A stretch of 64,000 nucleotides of DNA, from positions 1,922,001-1,986,000 of the forward strand of contig NZ_CP108095.1 of assembly GCF_036194065.1 (NCBI RefSeq), in the 5' to 3' direction. The stretch is from Streptomyces sp. NBC_00239. GTDB taxonomy: Bacteria; Actinomycetota; Actinomycetes; Streptomycetales; Streptomycetaceae. The notes under the pieces were generated by a model. The model was not told where the DNA came from and made no database searches. It worked only from the letters and a program-made list of their open reading frames with translations. Below, in pieces: positions 24,380 to 33,759 of the stretch. The position numbers and the translations under genes are program-made. Position 1 is the stretch's first letter. Each line of letters begins with the position of its first letter.

Positions 24380-25649
24380 TGAAGTTGGAGACCAGCCGGC
24401 GCGGCGGGCCCGCGAGTTCGGGGGCCGGCATCGCGGCGAGCCACTCCTCGTACAGGGTGCGCAGCTGGAGCCGGGCGAAGTGCGCGCCCAGGCAGACGTG
24501 CGGCCCGTCGCCGAAGGAGACGTGCGGGTTCGGACTGCGGCCGAGGTCGAGGCGGAGCGGGTCGGCGAAGACGCGCTCGTCGTGGTTGGCGGCGGCGTGG
24601 AAGACGACCACCTTGTCGCCGCGCGCGATGCGCTGTCCCGCGAGTTCGGTGTCGGCGGCCGCGGTGCGGCGGAAGCTGAGCACCGGCGGGTGGACGCGCA
24701 GGAGTTCCTCGACGGCGCTCGCCGTGCCCACCTCGCCCGCGCGCAGCCGCCGGTACTCCCCCGGCGCGCCGGCCAGCGCCAGCAGTCCGCCGGGGGCGGC
24801 GCTGCGCACGGTGTCGTTGCCGGCGACGGTCAGCAGGAAGAAGAACATCTCCAGTTCGGCGTCGTCGAGCCCGGCCCCGGCCAGCACGGTCATGACGTCG
24901 TCCGCCGGGCGCCGGCGCTTGTACGCGGCCAGCTCGCGGGCGTAGCCGAACATCTCGCCGAGCAGGGCGGGCGAGCGCGGGTTGAGGGGCCGGCCCGCGG
25001 CGTCGAGGACCGGGGCGGGCGCGTCCTCGGGGTCCTGGTAGCCGATGATCCGCACCGTCCAGTCGAGGAGCAGTCCGCGGTCGGCGGCCGGTACGCCCAA
25101 CAGGTCGGTCAGGTTGAGCAGCGCGTACTCGTCGGTGACGGTCCGCACCACGTCGGCGGCGCCGTCCTCGGCGTGCTCCCGGGCGGCCGCGAGCAGGGTG
25201 CGGGCGCGCTCGCGCACCCTGCCGGCGAAGGCCTCGACGCGGGCCGGGGTGAAGGCCCGTGAGACCAGCCGGCGGAGCCTGCCGTGGTCGGAGGGGGGCT
25301 CCCCGGAGCCGCAGGGCCCCGGGTAGGGGTCCTGGTTGAGCATGGTGCGCCGCAGGAAGGGCAGGTCGGCCGGGTCGGGGTCGCGGATCTGGGTGGCCCC
25401 GAGGTACGAGGACCAGGTGCGGGCGTCCTTGAGGACGCGGACCACGTCGGCGTGCCGGGTGACCGCCCAGAAGCCGGGGCCGGCCGGCCAGCCCAGCACC
25501 TCGGGCTCGGCCTGCCAGGCCACCGGGTACCGGTCGCGCAGCAGCCGGTAGGCCCGGTGTGGCGGCCCGGCGGCGTGGATCCGCGGGTCGAAGACGTCCG
25601 GCACCCCGTCGGACGGCGGTGGCGCCGCCCCGGGTGCGTCCGGCGCCAT
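24330..25649 (-). CDS. Cytochrome P450
   Basis: A 439-residue bacterial P450. The heme-binding loop is HVSFGDGPHVCLGAHFAR (Cys about residue 380), ExxR is in VEELLRVHPPV upstream, and the I-helix reads LLTVAGNDTVRSA, where the usual acid-Thr pair is Asn-Asp-Thr rather than Glu-Thr. An extra loop, PYPGPCGSGEPPSDHGRLRR, stands where many families have a short DPPxH. Overall resemblance is to the CYP124/125/142-like group, substrate unknown. The ATG is one base after the stop of the upstream lipoprotein gene, so it appears to be the last gene of the femX-murJ-two-component operon. No ferredoxin gene is adjacent. Its end overlaps the convergent 23645 gene by 50 bases. Confidence 0.92.
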   Translation of the reverse strand: MAPDAPGAAPPPSDGVPDVFDPRIHAAGPPHRAYRLLRDRYPVAWQAEPEVLGWPAGPGFWAVTRHADVVRVLKDARTWSSYLGATQIRDPDPADLPFLRRTMLNQDPYPGPCGSGEPPSDHGRLRRLVSRAFTPARVEAFAGRVRERARTLLAAAREHAEDGAADVVRTVTDEYALLNLTDLLGVPAADRGLLLDWTVRIIGYQDPEDAPAPVLDAAGRPLNPRSPALLGEMFGYARELAAYKRRRPADDVMTVLAGAGLDDAELEMFFFLLTVAGNDTVRSAAPGGLLALAGAPGEYRRLRAGEVGTASAVEELLRVHPPVLSFRRTAAADTELAGQRIARGDKVVVFHAAANHDERVFADPLRLDLGRSPNPHVSFGDGPHVCLGAHFARLQLRTLYEEWLAAMPAPELAGPPRRLVSNFINGLTRLPLRVSAPPR

Positions 25650-25650
25650 G

Positions 25651-26274
25651 TCAGAGCGCCGGGGCGCGGCAGACGTCGGGTTCCGTCCGGCCGCCGGGGC
25701 CGGACAGCACCACGGTCTTGGGCATCAGCTCGGCGGTGTGGCGCGAGATCGTGCACACGATCTGCTGGCGTGCGGTCTCCGACAGGGGCTTCACGGGGAA
25801 TCCGAGCACGAGGGACACCTTGTCGTCGTCGAAGGTCAGCTCTGTGGAGTGGTTCGAGGCGTCGGCGGGGAGCCGGGTGCCCAGTCCGGCCGCGCGGTCG
25901 GCCTGGGTGGGTCCGCGGAACAACATGTGGAGCACGAGGTTCACGGGGAAGGTGTAGCGCTCGTCGGTGCTGCCGGTGCTGCCCGCCCCGTCGGCACCGC
26001 CCGACTCGGCGCCGGTCTCGGGGGCGTGCGTCGCCTCGTCCCCGTCGAACGGGCCGGGCTTGACGACCGGCGTGAGCCTGCCCCGCGCGTTGACGAAGTA
26101 CACCACGAGGCCGTGCTGCTCCGGGATGGTGGTGATGGTGGCGGGCAGGCCGGCCTCCACCACGGAGGTGTCCTGGATTCCGGCGGGGTCGATGCCGCAG
26201 CCGGTGAGCAGCGCCGCGACCGCGAGTGCCACCGCGGCGGCGGCGCTCGCGAGCGGCTTCGCGCGCCGGATCAT
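25651..26274 (-). CDS. GerMN-like lipoprotein of a two-component operon
   Basis: A 207-residue predicted lipoprotein: signal AAAAVALAVAALLTGCG with the lipidated Cys near residue 26. The body, GLVVYFVNARGRLTPVVK followed by MLFRGPTQADRAAGLGTRL, matches the GerMN-type pattern seen in LpqB-like proteins. A Glu/Gly/Ser-rich loop splits the domain. The ATG overlaps the sensor kinase stop by four bases. Lipoproteins encoded beside sensor kinases in this way (mtrAB-lpqB, afsQ1-afsQ2 and its lipoprotein) tune the kinase outside the membrane; a similar role is inferred here. Confidence 0.85.
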   Translation of the reverse strand: MIRRAKPLASAAAAVALAVAALLTGCGIDPAGIQDTSVVEAGLPATITTIPEQHGLVVYFVNARGRLTPVVKPGPFDGDEATHAPETGAESGGADGAGSTGSTDERYTFPVNLVLHMLFRGPTQADRAAGLGTRLPADASNHSTELTFDDDKVSLVLGFPVKPLSETARQQIVCTISRHTAELMPKTVVLSGPGGRTEPDVCRAPAL

Positions 26275-27707
26275 GCCTGTGCCTCCCTCGGCATCTCCAC
26301 GGTGAAGACGGCCCCGCCGGCCGGTCCGTTGGCAGCGTGGATGGTGCCCCCGTGCAACCGTACGTTCTCCAGGGTGATGGCGAGTCCGAGGCCGCTGCCC
26401 GCCGAGCGCCTGCGGGCCGCGTCCGCCTTGTAGAAGCGGTCGAAGATGTGCGGGAGCACCTCGGGGGCGATGCCCGGCCCGCGGTCGGAGACTTCGGTGA
26501 GCACCCATTCCCCGTCCGCCCGGTCCTCGGTGCGGACCGACACCCGCACCGGGCCGCCGCCGTGCCGCAGCCCGTTGCCGACGAGGTTGGCGAGGACCAC
26601 GTCGAAGCGCCGGGGGTCCAGCCGGGCGCGCAGCCCCGGCGGGACGGTGACGGCCGCCTGGCCCTGCCAGTGGCGGCGTTCGAGGGTCTTGCCGATGGTC
26701 TCGGCCAGGTCGACCTCGTCCAGGTTGAGTTCGGCGGCGCGCGCGTCGAAGCGGGAGATCTCCATCAGGTCGTCGACGAGGGTGGCGAGCTTGCCGGTCT
26801 CGGCGCTGACCAGCCGCAGGGCGGAGGCGGTGTCCGGGTCGAGGCGGGCCGCCTCCTCGTCGAGCACCTCGGTGACGGCGAGCATCCCGGCGAGCGGGGT
26901 GCGCAGTTCGTGGGAGACGTCGGCGGCGAACCTGCGGGCCCGCGCCTCGGCCTGCTGGAGTTCGTCCACGGAGTGCTGGAGGGCGCCCGCGCTCTCGTTG
27001 AAGGTGCGGGCCAGGTCGGCGAGCTCGTCGCGGCCCTTGACGGTGATCCGGGTGTCGAGTTCGCCGCGGCCCATCCGGCGGGCCGCGTGCCGCAGGTCCC
27101 GTACGGGGCGCAGCACGCTGCGCGCGGCGAGCAGGGCGGGTATCAGGGCGACGGCCAGGGCGGGCAGGGCGCCGTCGCGGGCGGCCAGCACGAGGGCGTC
27201 GACGGTGGCCGATTCGACTTCGAGGTCCATGACGCCGTAGACGATCAGGCCGCTGGGCTGGTCGGTGTCGTACCGGTCGAAGACGGCGGGCATGGCGAAG
27301 GTCAGGTAGACGGAGTCGCCCTTGATCACCCGCTGGAAGGAGCCGGTGGCCTTGGAACGGGCCGCCTGCTGGAGGCTTTTGGTGATCACGGTGGAGGTGG
27401 GCGACGCCACGGAGGACACCTGGAGGGAGCCGTACTCGGCGAAGACCGTCCACGGGCGCGGTTTGCCGCGCGCGGCGATGTCGTTGACCATCGCCTGGAG
27501 GGCGGCCTTCTGCGGCGGCAGCGCGATCGGGCGTTTCTCCAACTGGTCCCGCAGGGTGCCGACCGCGGTGTCCTGGGCCTGGGTGAGGATGGCGCGGCGC
27601 GCCTCGCGGTAGGTGAGTGCCGCGGTGGTGGCGGCGCTGATCGCGGCGACCAGCAGGAAGCCGGCGATCAGGCGGGTGCGCAGGCCGAGCGGTGCGAATC
27701 GTTTCAC
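26271..27707 (-). CDS. Sensor histidine kinase (OmpR-partner type)
   Basis: A 478-residue membrane sensor kinase. TM1 is at about 10-32 (LIAGFLLVAAISAATTAALT), followed by an extracytoplasmic domain to about 185, then TM2 (GALPALAVALIPALLAA). HAMP follows (SVLRPVRDLRHAARRMGRGE). The dimerisation/phosphoacceptor box is FAADVSHELRTPLAGMLA (His about residue 250), with N-box LANLVGNGLRHG and G-boxes DRGPGIAP and GSGLGLAI. It starts seven bases after the response regulator stop and overlaps the lipoprotein gene. It should phosphorylate the adjacent regulator in response to an envelope signal; the arrangement recalls AfsQ1/AfsQ2 but identity is not established. Confidence 0.93.
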   Translation of the reverse strand: MKRFAPLGLRTRLIAGFLLVAAISAATTAALTYREARRAILTQAQDTAVGTLRDQLEKRPIALPPQKAALQAMVNDIAARGKPRPWTVFAEYGSLQVSSVASPTSTVITKSLQQAARSKATGSFQRVIKGDSVYLTFAMPAVFDRYDTDQPSGLIVYGVMDLEVESATVDALVLAARDGALPALAVALIPALLAARSVLRPVRDLRHAARRMGRGELDTRITVKGRDELADLARTFNESAGALQHSVDELQQAEARARRFAADVSHELRTPLAGMLAVTEVLDEEAARLDPDTASALRLVSAETGKLATLVDDLMEISRFDARAAELNLDEVDLAETIGKTLERRHWQGQAAVTVPPGLRARLDPRRFDVVLANLVGNGLRHGGGPVRVSVRTEDRADGEWVLTEVSDRGPGIAPEVLPHIFDRFYKADAARRRSAGSGLGLAITLENVRLHGGTIHAANGPAGGAVFTVEMPREAQA

Positions 27708-27714
27708 GGCCGGC

Positions 27715-28395
27715 TCACAGGGGGCCGAAGCGGTAGCCGAAGCCCCGGACGGTCTGGACGTAGCGGGGGCTGCCCTCGGGGGCCTCGATCTTGGTGCGCA
27801 GCCGACGGACGCACGCGTCCACCAGGCGGGCGTCGGCGTGGTAGCTGTGGTCCCAGACGTACTCCAGGAGCTGCTGGCGGCTGAAGACCTGCTCGGGCGA
27901 GGCGCTCAGGTGGAGGAGCAGCTTGAGTTCGCTGGGGGCGAGCGCGAGGCGCTCGCCGTTGCGGGCGACGGTGAGTCCGGCCCGGTCGACGGCGAGTTCG
28001 CCGTGGAACTCGACGGCGGGCCGGCCGGCGGGTTCGACGAGGCGGCGCAGCACCGCCTTGATGCGGGCCTCGATGACCTCGGTGCGGGCGGGCTTGACGA
28101 TGTAGTCGTCGGCGCCCGCCTCCAGGCCCACGACGATGTCGAAGTCGTCGCCGCGGGCGGTCAGCATGATGACCGGCAACTGGCTGGTCTCGCGTATCCG
28201 GCGGCACACCTGCACGCCGTTCATGCCGGGCAGCATCAGGTCGAGCAGCACGATCTCCGGCCGGAACTCGGCGAGCGCGACCAGTCCGGCCTCGCCGGTC
28301 TCCGCGGCCCGCACCTCGTGACCCCGGCGGCGCAGGCCCAGGCCCACGCCCTCCCGCACGGACGGGTCGTCCTCGATCAGCAGTACGCGTGGCAT
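27715..28395 (-). CDS. OmpR-family response regulator
   Basis: A 226-residue regulator. The receiver domain covers 1-120: acidic pocket LLIEDD, phospho-Asp in IVLLDLMLPGMNG (about 53), Thr in IMLTARGDD and Lys in DDYIVKPA. The winged-helix DNA-binding domain covers about 130-225: LAPSELKLLLHLSASP, LVDACVRRLRTKIE and VRGFGYRF. It sits 40 bases after the murJ stop and seven bases before its kinase partner, so the two are cotranscribed. Its targets may include the envelope genes of the same operon and the divergent L,D-transpeptidase, which is an inference from position. Confidence 0.93.
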   Translation of the reverse strand: MPRVLLIEDDPSVREGVGLGLRRRGHEVRAAETGEAGLVALAEFRPEIVLLDLMLPGMNGVQVCRRIRETSQLPVIMLTARGDDFDIVVGLEAGADDYIVKPARTEVIEARIKAVLRRLVEPAGRPAVEFHGELAVDRAGLTVARNGERLALAPSELKLLLHLSASPEQVFSRQQLLEYVWDHSYHADARLVDACVRRLRTKIEAPEGSPRYVQTVRGFGYRFGPL

Positions 28396-28435
28396 CAGGC
28401 CAGTATCCCAGTCGTTCGCACGGTGATTCCTCCGC

Positions 28436-30100
28436 TCATCCGCCGGCGCCGAGGCGCCGGCGGACGGAGTCCAGCAGGTTGTCGATCTCGGTGAGCCGCA
28501 GCGGGCGGGCGAGTGCGGCCAGCACCGTGGCGAGGACGAGGGTGCCGGCCGCGACGGCGGCGATGTCGCCGAGGCCGTCGGCCGCCCGGGCGGCCGCGTG
28601 GCCGAGGGCCGCGGCCGGCACCGCGGCGAGCAGCAGCCGCAGGTGGGCGCCGAGCGCGGGCGAGCGCAGCAGGGAGCCGCCGCCGAGCCGGCGGCCGAGG
28701 GTGTACGCGGTGACGGCGAGGCCGGCGAAGAGGGCGGCGGAGTACGCCCCGGCCATGCCGGTGACGGCCCAGCGCGGCGGCAGCAGCAGGTACGCGGCGA
28801 CCGACAGGCCGGCGTTGAGCACGGCGATGACCAGGTTGAGGTAGAAGGGCGTGCGGGTGTCGGAGAGCGCGTAGAAGCCGCGGGAGAGCGTGTACTGGCC
28901 GGAGAAGGCGATCAGCCCGGGGGCGAACGCCATCAGGATGCCGGCCATCACGTCGATGTCGGCGGGCCCGGTCCGGCCGTAGCCGAAGACGCCGCCGATC
29001 ACCCAGGGCGCGAGCGCCAGGAAGAGGCAGGCGGCGGGGACGACCAGGGCGGCGGTGGAGCGCAGCGCGTAGGAGACGTCGCGGCGGACGGCGGCGAGGT
29101 CGCGGTCGGCGGCGGCCGCGCTCATGCGGGGCATGAGGGCGGTGACCAGGGAGACGGTGACGATGCCCTGCGGGACGGCCCACAGCAGGTAGGCGTTGCT
29201 GTAGGCGGTGTAGCCGGCGCCGCCGGCCAGGCCGGCGGCCTCGGCGCGCTGCCCGGTGATGGTGGAGAGCCGGGTGACGGCCCAGTACGCGAGCTGGTTG
29301 GTGAGGACGAGCAGGACCAGCCAGCCGGCGTTGCGCAGCGGGCGGGCCATGCCGCTGCCGCGCCAGTCGAAGCGGGGCCGCCAGCGGAATCCGGCGGCGC
29401 GCAGGGACGGGACGAGGGCGAGGGCCTGCACGACGATGCCGGCGGTGGTGCCCCAGCCGAGCAGCCGGGCGTCGGCGGCGGACAGTCCGTCCTGCGCGCC
29501 GTGCGCGGTGTACAGGTAGAGCCCGAAGACGGCGATGACGACGAGGTTGTTGAGGACGGGGGTCCACATCATCGCGCCGAACCGGCCGCGCGCGTTCAGC
29601 ACCTGTCCGAGCAGGGTGAACAGCCCGTAGAAGAGGATCTGCGGGAGGCAGTAGCGGGCCAGCGCGACGGTCAGCTCGGCCTGTTCGCCGGTGTATTCGG
29701 TGTACGCGCCGACCAGCAGCGGGGCGGCGAGGACCGCGGCGGCGGTGAGGACCACCAGGGCGGCGGTGCAGGCGGTGAGCAACCGGTCGGTGTAGGCGGC
29801 GCCGCCGTCGGCGTGCTCCTTGGCGGCGCGGACCAGCTCGGGGACGAAGACCGCGTTGAGGGCGCCGCCGATGAGCAGGATGTAGAGGATGTTCGGCACG
29901 GTGTTGGCGACCGCGTAGCCGTCGCCGAGCAGGCCGGTGCCGAGGGCGGCGACGACGACCGCGGAGCGGACGAAGCCGGTGGCCCGGGAGACGATGGAAC
30001 CCGCGGCCATGAGTGCGCCGCTGCGCAGCACCGAGCTCTTCTTCGGCGCCGCGTGCGCGGGGCCGCGGGCCGGCTCCGGACGGGTGGCTGTCGCGGTCAC
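28436..30100 (-). CDS. MurJ/MviN-type lipid II flippase
   Basis: A 554-residue polytopic membrane protein of the MOP superfamily with about 14 predicted helices. The N-terminal signature SVLRSGALMAAGSIVSRATG and ALNAVFVPELVRAAKEHADG is that of MurJ, which moves lipid II across the membrane. YSNAYLLWAVPQGIVTVSLV is the conserved repeat-two element. The start is the GTG at 30100, overlapping the femX stop by four bases. Streptomyces usually carry another MurJ near the chromosome origin, so this may be a second, regulated copy dedicated to the FemX-linked pathway. Confidence 0.9.
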   Translation of the reverse strand: MTATATRPEPARGPAHAAPKKSSVLRSGALMAAGSIVSRATGFVRSAVVVAALGTGLLGDGYAVANTVPNILYILLIGGALNAVFVPELVRAAKEHADGGAAYTDRLLTACTAALVVLTAAAVLAAPLLVGAYTEYTGEQAELTVALARYCLPQILFYGLFTLLGQVLNARGRFGAMMWTPVLNNLVVIAVFGLYLYTAHGAQDGLSAADARLLGWGTTAGIVVQALALVPSLRAAGFRWRPRFDWRGSGMARPLRNAGWLVLLVLTNQLAYWAVTRLSTITGQRAEAAGLAGGAGYTAYSNAYLLWAVPQGIVTVSLVTALMPRMSAAAADRDLAAVRRDVSYALRSTAALVVPAACLFLALAPWVIGGVFGYGRTGPADIDVMAGILMAFAPGLIAFSGQYTLSRGFYALSDTRTPFYLNLVIAVLNAGLSVAAYLLLPPRWAVTGMAGAYSAALFAGLAVTAYTLGRRLGGGSLLRSPALGAHLRLLLAAVPAAALGHAAARAADGLGDIAAVAAGTLVLATVLAALARPLRLTEIDNLLDSVRRRLGAGG

Positions 30101-31260
30101 CGGCGCGCCAGGTACGCCTGGAAGGCGCGGTACAGCGCGTTGTTGGCGGCTCCGCTCATGGCGGTCTCCCACTCTCCGAGGGTTTCGACGACCTGGCCGC
30201 CGGTGCCGAGCTTCCAGCGCAGCAGACCGAACGAGCGGGCGTCGGGGTCGAGGGTGGAGGGTACCCCGCGCATGTCGTACTCGTCCGCTCCGAGGGCGTG
30301 GGCGTCGCACATCATGCGCCACTGAAGGGCGTTGCTGGGGCGGACCTCGCGGCGGTGGTCGGCGGACGCGCCCGTCTGGTACCAGACCCGCCCGCCGGCG
30401 GAGATCATGGTGTGGGCGGCGAGTATCTCGCCCTCGTGGCGGGCGAGGTACAGGCGCATCCGGCCGGGGTGTTCGGCGTTGAGCGCGGCGTACTGCTGCT
30501 CGTAGTAGGTCAGCGAGCGGCCGAGCCGGAAGCCGTCGCGCTCCTCGGTGATCCGCAGCAGCCGGAAGAACTCGGGCAGGTCGGCGGCGCTGCCCACGAC
30601 GGTCTCCACCCCGGACGTGCGCGCCTTGCGGACGTTGCGCCGCCATTCCTGGTTGAGCCCGGACCACAGGTCGTCGAGGGTGCGGCCGGCCAGCGGGACG
30701 CGGAAGACGTGGCGGGGCTGGGCGTCGCCGTCGGACTCGCCGCCGCAGCGGGTCCAGCCGCGGGTGCGCAGCCGGTCGGCGAGGGCCGCGCCGACCGGGT
30801 CGACCTCGGTGGCGAGTACGTCGGACAGCTGCCGGCCGGGGCCGGTGGCGGCCTTGACGGTGGCGGCGTCCCAGCGGCGGTAGGCGGGGGTGGGGCCGAT
30901 GCGGACGGCGAAGGCGCCGGCGGCGCGCAGGTGGCGCAGCAGCGGGTCGAGCCAGCGGTCGATCGCCGGGTCGGACCAGTCGGCGACGGGTCCTTCGGGC
31001 AGGTACGCGAAGTATTTGCGGGTGCCGGGGAATTGGCGGTAGAGAACGAGGGCGGCGCCGGCCGTCTCACCCGTGGGCAAGTGCCATCCGACCCGTTCCG
31101 AGCGCCATTGGTCCTTCACTTCGGCCCAGGACGGGTACTGCAGGAAACTCGCCTGCCGGTGTTCGGCGAGGAATGCCCGGTACTCGGGGAGGGTCAGGGA
31201 GCGGACCTTCAGTTCGCCTTCCCGGCTCGGCCGGGTACTTGTCACGAGCAGCGCGCACAC
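30097..31260 (-). CDS. FemX-type peptidoglycan interpeptide bridge transferase
   Basis: A 387-residue FemA/B/X-family aminoacyltransferase with two GNAT-like halves. FLQYPSWAEVKDQW opens the first half. GLNQEWRRNVRKARTSGVET and YYEQQYAALNAEHPGRMRLY belong to the second, which ends with GLLRWKLGTGGQVVETLGEW, a typical closing motif. It should add the first glycine, from glycyl-tRNA, to lipid II for the LL-Dap-Gly bridge. The GTG at 31260 is preferred since GGAAGGG lies eight bases upstream. It is the first gene of the minus-strand operon and divergent from the L,D-transpeptidase gene. Confidence 0.88.
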   Translation of the reverse strand: MCALLVTSTRPSREGELKVRSLTLPEYRAFLAEHRQASFLQYPSWAEVKDQWRSERVGWHLPTGETAGAALVLYRQFPGTRKYFAYLPEGPVADWSDPAIDRWLDPLLRHLRAAGAFAVRIGPTPAYRRWDAATVKAATGPGRQLSDVLATEVDPVGAALADRLRTRGWTRCGGESDGDAQPRHVFRVPLAGRTLDDLWSGLNQEWRRNVRKARTSGVETVVGSAADLPEFFRLLRITEERDGFRLGRSLTYYEQQYAALNAEHPGRMRLYLARHEGEILAAHTMISAGGRVWYQTGASADHRREVRPSNALQWRMMCDAHALGADEYDMRGVPSTLDPDARSFGLLRWKLGTGGQVVETLGEWETAMSGAANNALYRAFQAYLARR

Positions 31261-31388
31261 GGCAGTTGCCCTTCCTGTTCGTCCTGTGGTGGTGGAACAG
31301 GACTGTCACAGGCGTGCGTGACGGCCGCGCGCGGCGTTTGTGACCGGACGATGACCGTTTCGCTGCGGTCGACGTCACAAGCGAAAGA

Positions 31389-31410
31389 CCGATTTATTCC
31401 GGGGAATCGG
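31389..31410. other. Small inverted repeat in the femX/Ldt intergenic region
   Basis: CCGATT (31389-31394) pairs with AATCGG (31405-31410), enclosing TATTCCGGGG. It lies about 65 bases upstream of the TTG of the L,D-transpeptidase gene, where an operator or leader stem could be. The rest of the 213-base gap holds no gene I can see; the two outward promoters must be here, but I cannot assign them with confidence. Confidence 0.35.
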
Positions 31411-31473
31411 CAACCTAAAGTCCCCCTGTCCCCATCTTCTTTGCGGACATACATATTTTCCGGAGGGGTTTCG

Positions 31474-32691
31474 TTGAGCCGTACACGCCGTACTTTCCTG
31501 TCGTCGCGCAGCCGCGTCCGCCACGCCGCCGTCGTGGGGGGCGCCGTGCTCGCCGCCGCGCTGACCGCGTGCTCGGGCGGGTCCGGCGGATCGGGTGGAT
31601 CGGGTTCCGGCGCGGCCGAGATGAAGGAGCAGGCCGCGATGTCCATATCCGTGAACCTGTCCGGGGACAAGGCGAAGCCGGGCGAGCCGGTGAAGGTGAC
31701 CCTGACCGGGGGCGAGAAGCTCTCGCTGGTGAAGGTCACGGACGGCAAGGGCGGTGAGCTCACCGGCCGGATGGCGGCCGACGGCAAGAGCTGGACCTCG
31801 GAGCGCAACGCCTCCCCCGGCACGTCGTACCGGGTCGCGGCCAAGGACACCGCCGGCGCCTCGGCGAACGCGGGGTTCACCACCGCGGCCGCCGACAAGG
31901 TCAACAAGATCACCATCGGACCCGGCAAGGGCTCGGTGGTCGGCATCGCCCAGCCGATCTCCCTGGTCTTCGACAACCCGGTCAAGAACCGGGCCGAGGT
32001 GGAGAAGCACCTCAAGGTGACGAGCTCGAACAACACCGAGGGCTCGTGGGGCTGGTTCACGGACTACTCCGGCAAGGACCGGGTGGACTGGCGCCCCCGC
32101 GAGTACTGGAAGTCCGGCACCGAGGTCAAGCTCCAGATGGACCTGAACGGCATCGACTCCGGGCAGGGCGGCGGCTACTTCGTCCGCGACTACAACACGG
32201 AGTTCAAGATCGGCAAGGACCAGCGGATCGCCGTCGACCTCGATTCCAAGCAGTTGACGATGACCCGCGACGGCAAGGAGATCAAGCAGATCCCGATCTC
32301 GGCCGGCACCCCCGGCGGCCAGAAGGCCTCCTGGGAGGGCAAGCTCGTCGTGATGGCGAAGGAGGGCACCATCCGCATGGACTCCCAGACGGTGGGCCTC
32401 GGCGACGCCTACGACAAGATGGTCGACTACTCGATGCGGCTCACCTGGTCGGGCATGTACGCGCACGCCGCGCCGTGGAACGCCGGCAACTTCGGCAGCG
32501 CCAACACCTCCTCGGGCTGTGTGGGCATGAGCACCGCCAACGCCGCGGACTTCTACGCCGAGGTCCAGCCCGGCGACCCCTTCGAGGTGACCGGCAACGG
32601 CTCCAAGGGCAAGCCCGACATCGGCAACGGCTACGGCGAGTGGAACCTGTCCTGGACCGAGTGGCAGGCCAAGAGCGCGCTCAAGGGATGA
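31474..32691 (+). CDS. L,D-transpeptidase lipoprotein (Ig-like + YkuD)
   Basis: A 405-residue lipoprotein that makes 3-3 cross-links in peptidoglycan or attaches proteins to it. The start is a TTG with GGAGGGG five bases upstream, a textbook ribosome site. The signal peptide ends in the lipobox LTACSGG (Cys about residue 33), then a Gly/Ser linker. Two Ig-like segments cover about 50-250 (VKVTLTGGEKLSLVKVTDG; GIAQPISLVFDNPVKNRAEV). The YkuD catalytic domain covers about 255-375 with HAAPWNAGNFG and the nucleophile Cys in SSGCVGMSTANA. It is divergent from the femX-murJ operon, matching the envelope theme. Confidence 0.94.
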   Translation: MSRTRRTFLSSRSRVRHAAVVGGAVLAAALTACSGGSGGSGGSGSGAAEMKEQAAMSISVNLSGDKAKPGEPVKVTLTGGEKLSLVKVTDGKGGELTGRMAADGKSWTSERNASPGTSYRVAAKDTAGASANAGFTTAAADKVNKITIGPGKGSVVGIAQPISLVFDNPVKNRAEVEKHLKVTSSNNTEGSWGWFTDYSGKDRVDWRPREYWKSGTEVKLQMDLNGIDSGQGGGYFVRDYNTEFKIGKDQRIAVDLDSKQLTMTRDGKEIKQIPISAGTPGGQKASWEGKLVVMAKEGTIRMDSQTVGLGDAYDKMVDYSMRLTWSGMYAHAAPWNAGNFGSANTSSGCVGMSTANAADFYAEVQPGDPFEVTGNGSKGKPDIGNGYGEWNLSWTEWQAKSALKG

Positions 32692-32823
32692 CGCGTACCG
32701 GGCACGGCCCCGCCGGTGCGCAGCTGACCTTCTCCTCGCCCGGCGCCGACCCCTCGTACCTGTCGGTGCCGCTGCGCGAGCAGTGATCTCCTGCTGCCGG
32801 GGGCGGGGCGGCCCGTCCACGTC

Positions 32824-32850
32824 CCCGGCGCCGGCGGCACGGGCGCCGGG
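32824..32850. terminator. 9-bp hairpin between convergent genes
   Basis: CCCGGCGCC (32824-32832) pairs with GGCGCCGGG (32842-32850) between the L,D-transpeptidase gene and the minus-strand ABC ATPase gene. It can serve either strand. Confidence 0.65.
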
Positions 32851-32874
32851 CGGGTCCGCGTCACCGGCCTCCCC

Positions 32875-33618
<744 letters not shown>

Positions 33619-33759
33619 GCGCTGCCCTACCCACCTGTTGCTGTGCCGAGGTCAGCGCAAACTATCCACCCGGGAACGGGACTTCACCTCGACACGCATA
33701 AGAACGGCATAAACCTACCGGCGGGAGCGGCGCACGGACCGGGGCCGGACCTCGGAGGG

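Noticed and set aside
31261..31473. Possible riboswitch before the L,D-transpeptidase gene
   Set aside because: Cell-wall hydrolase genes in Streptomyces can carry c-di-AMP riboswitches, but I could not match the conserved core; only a short inverted repeat is present.
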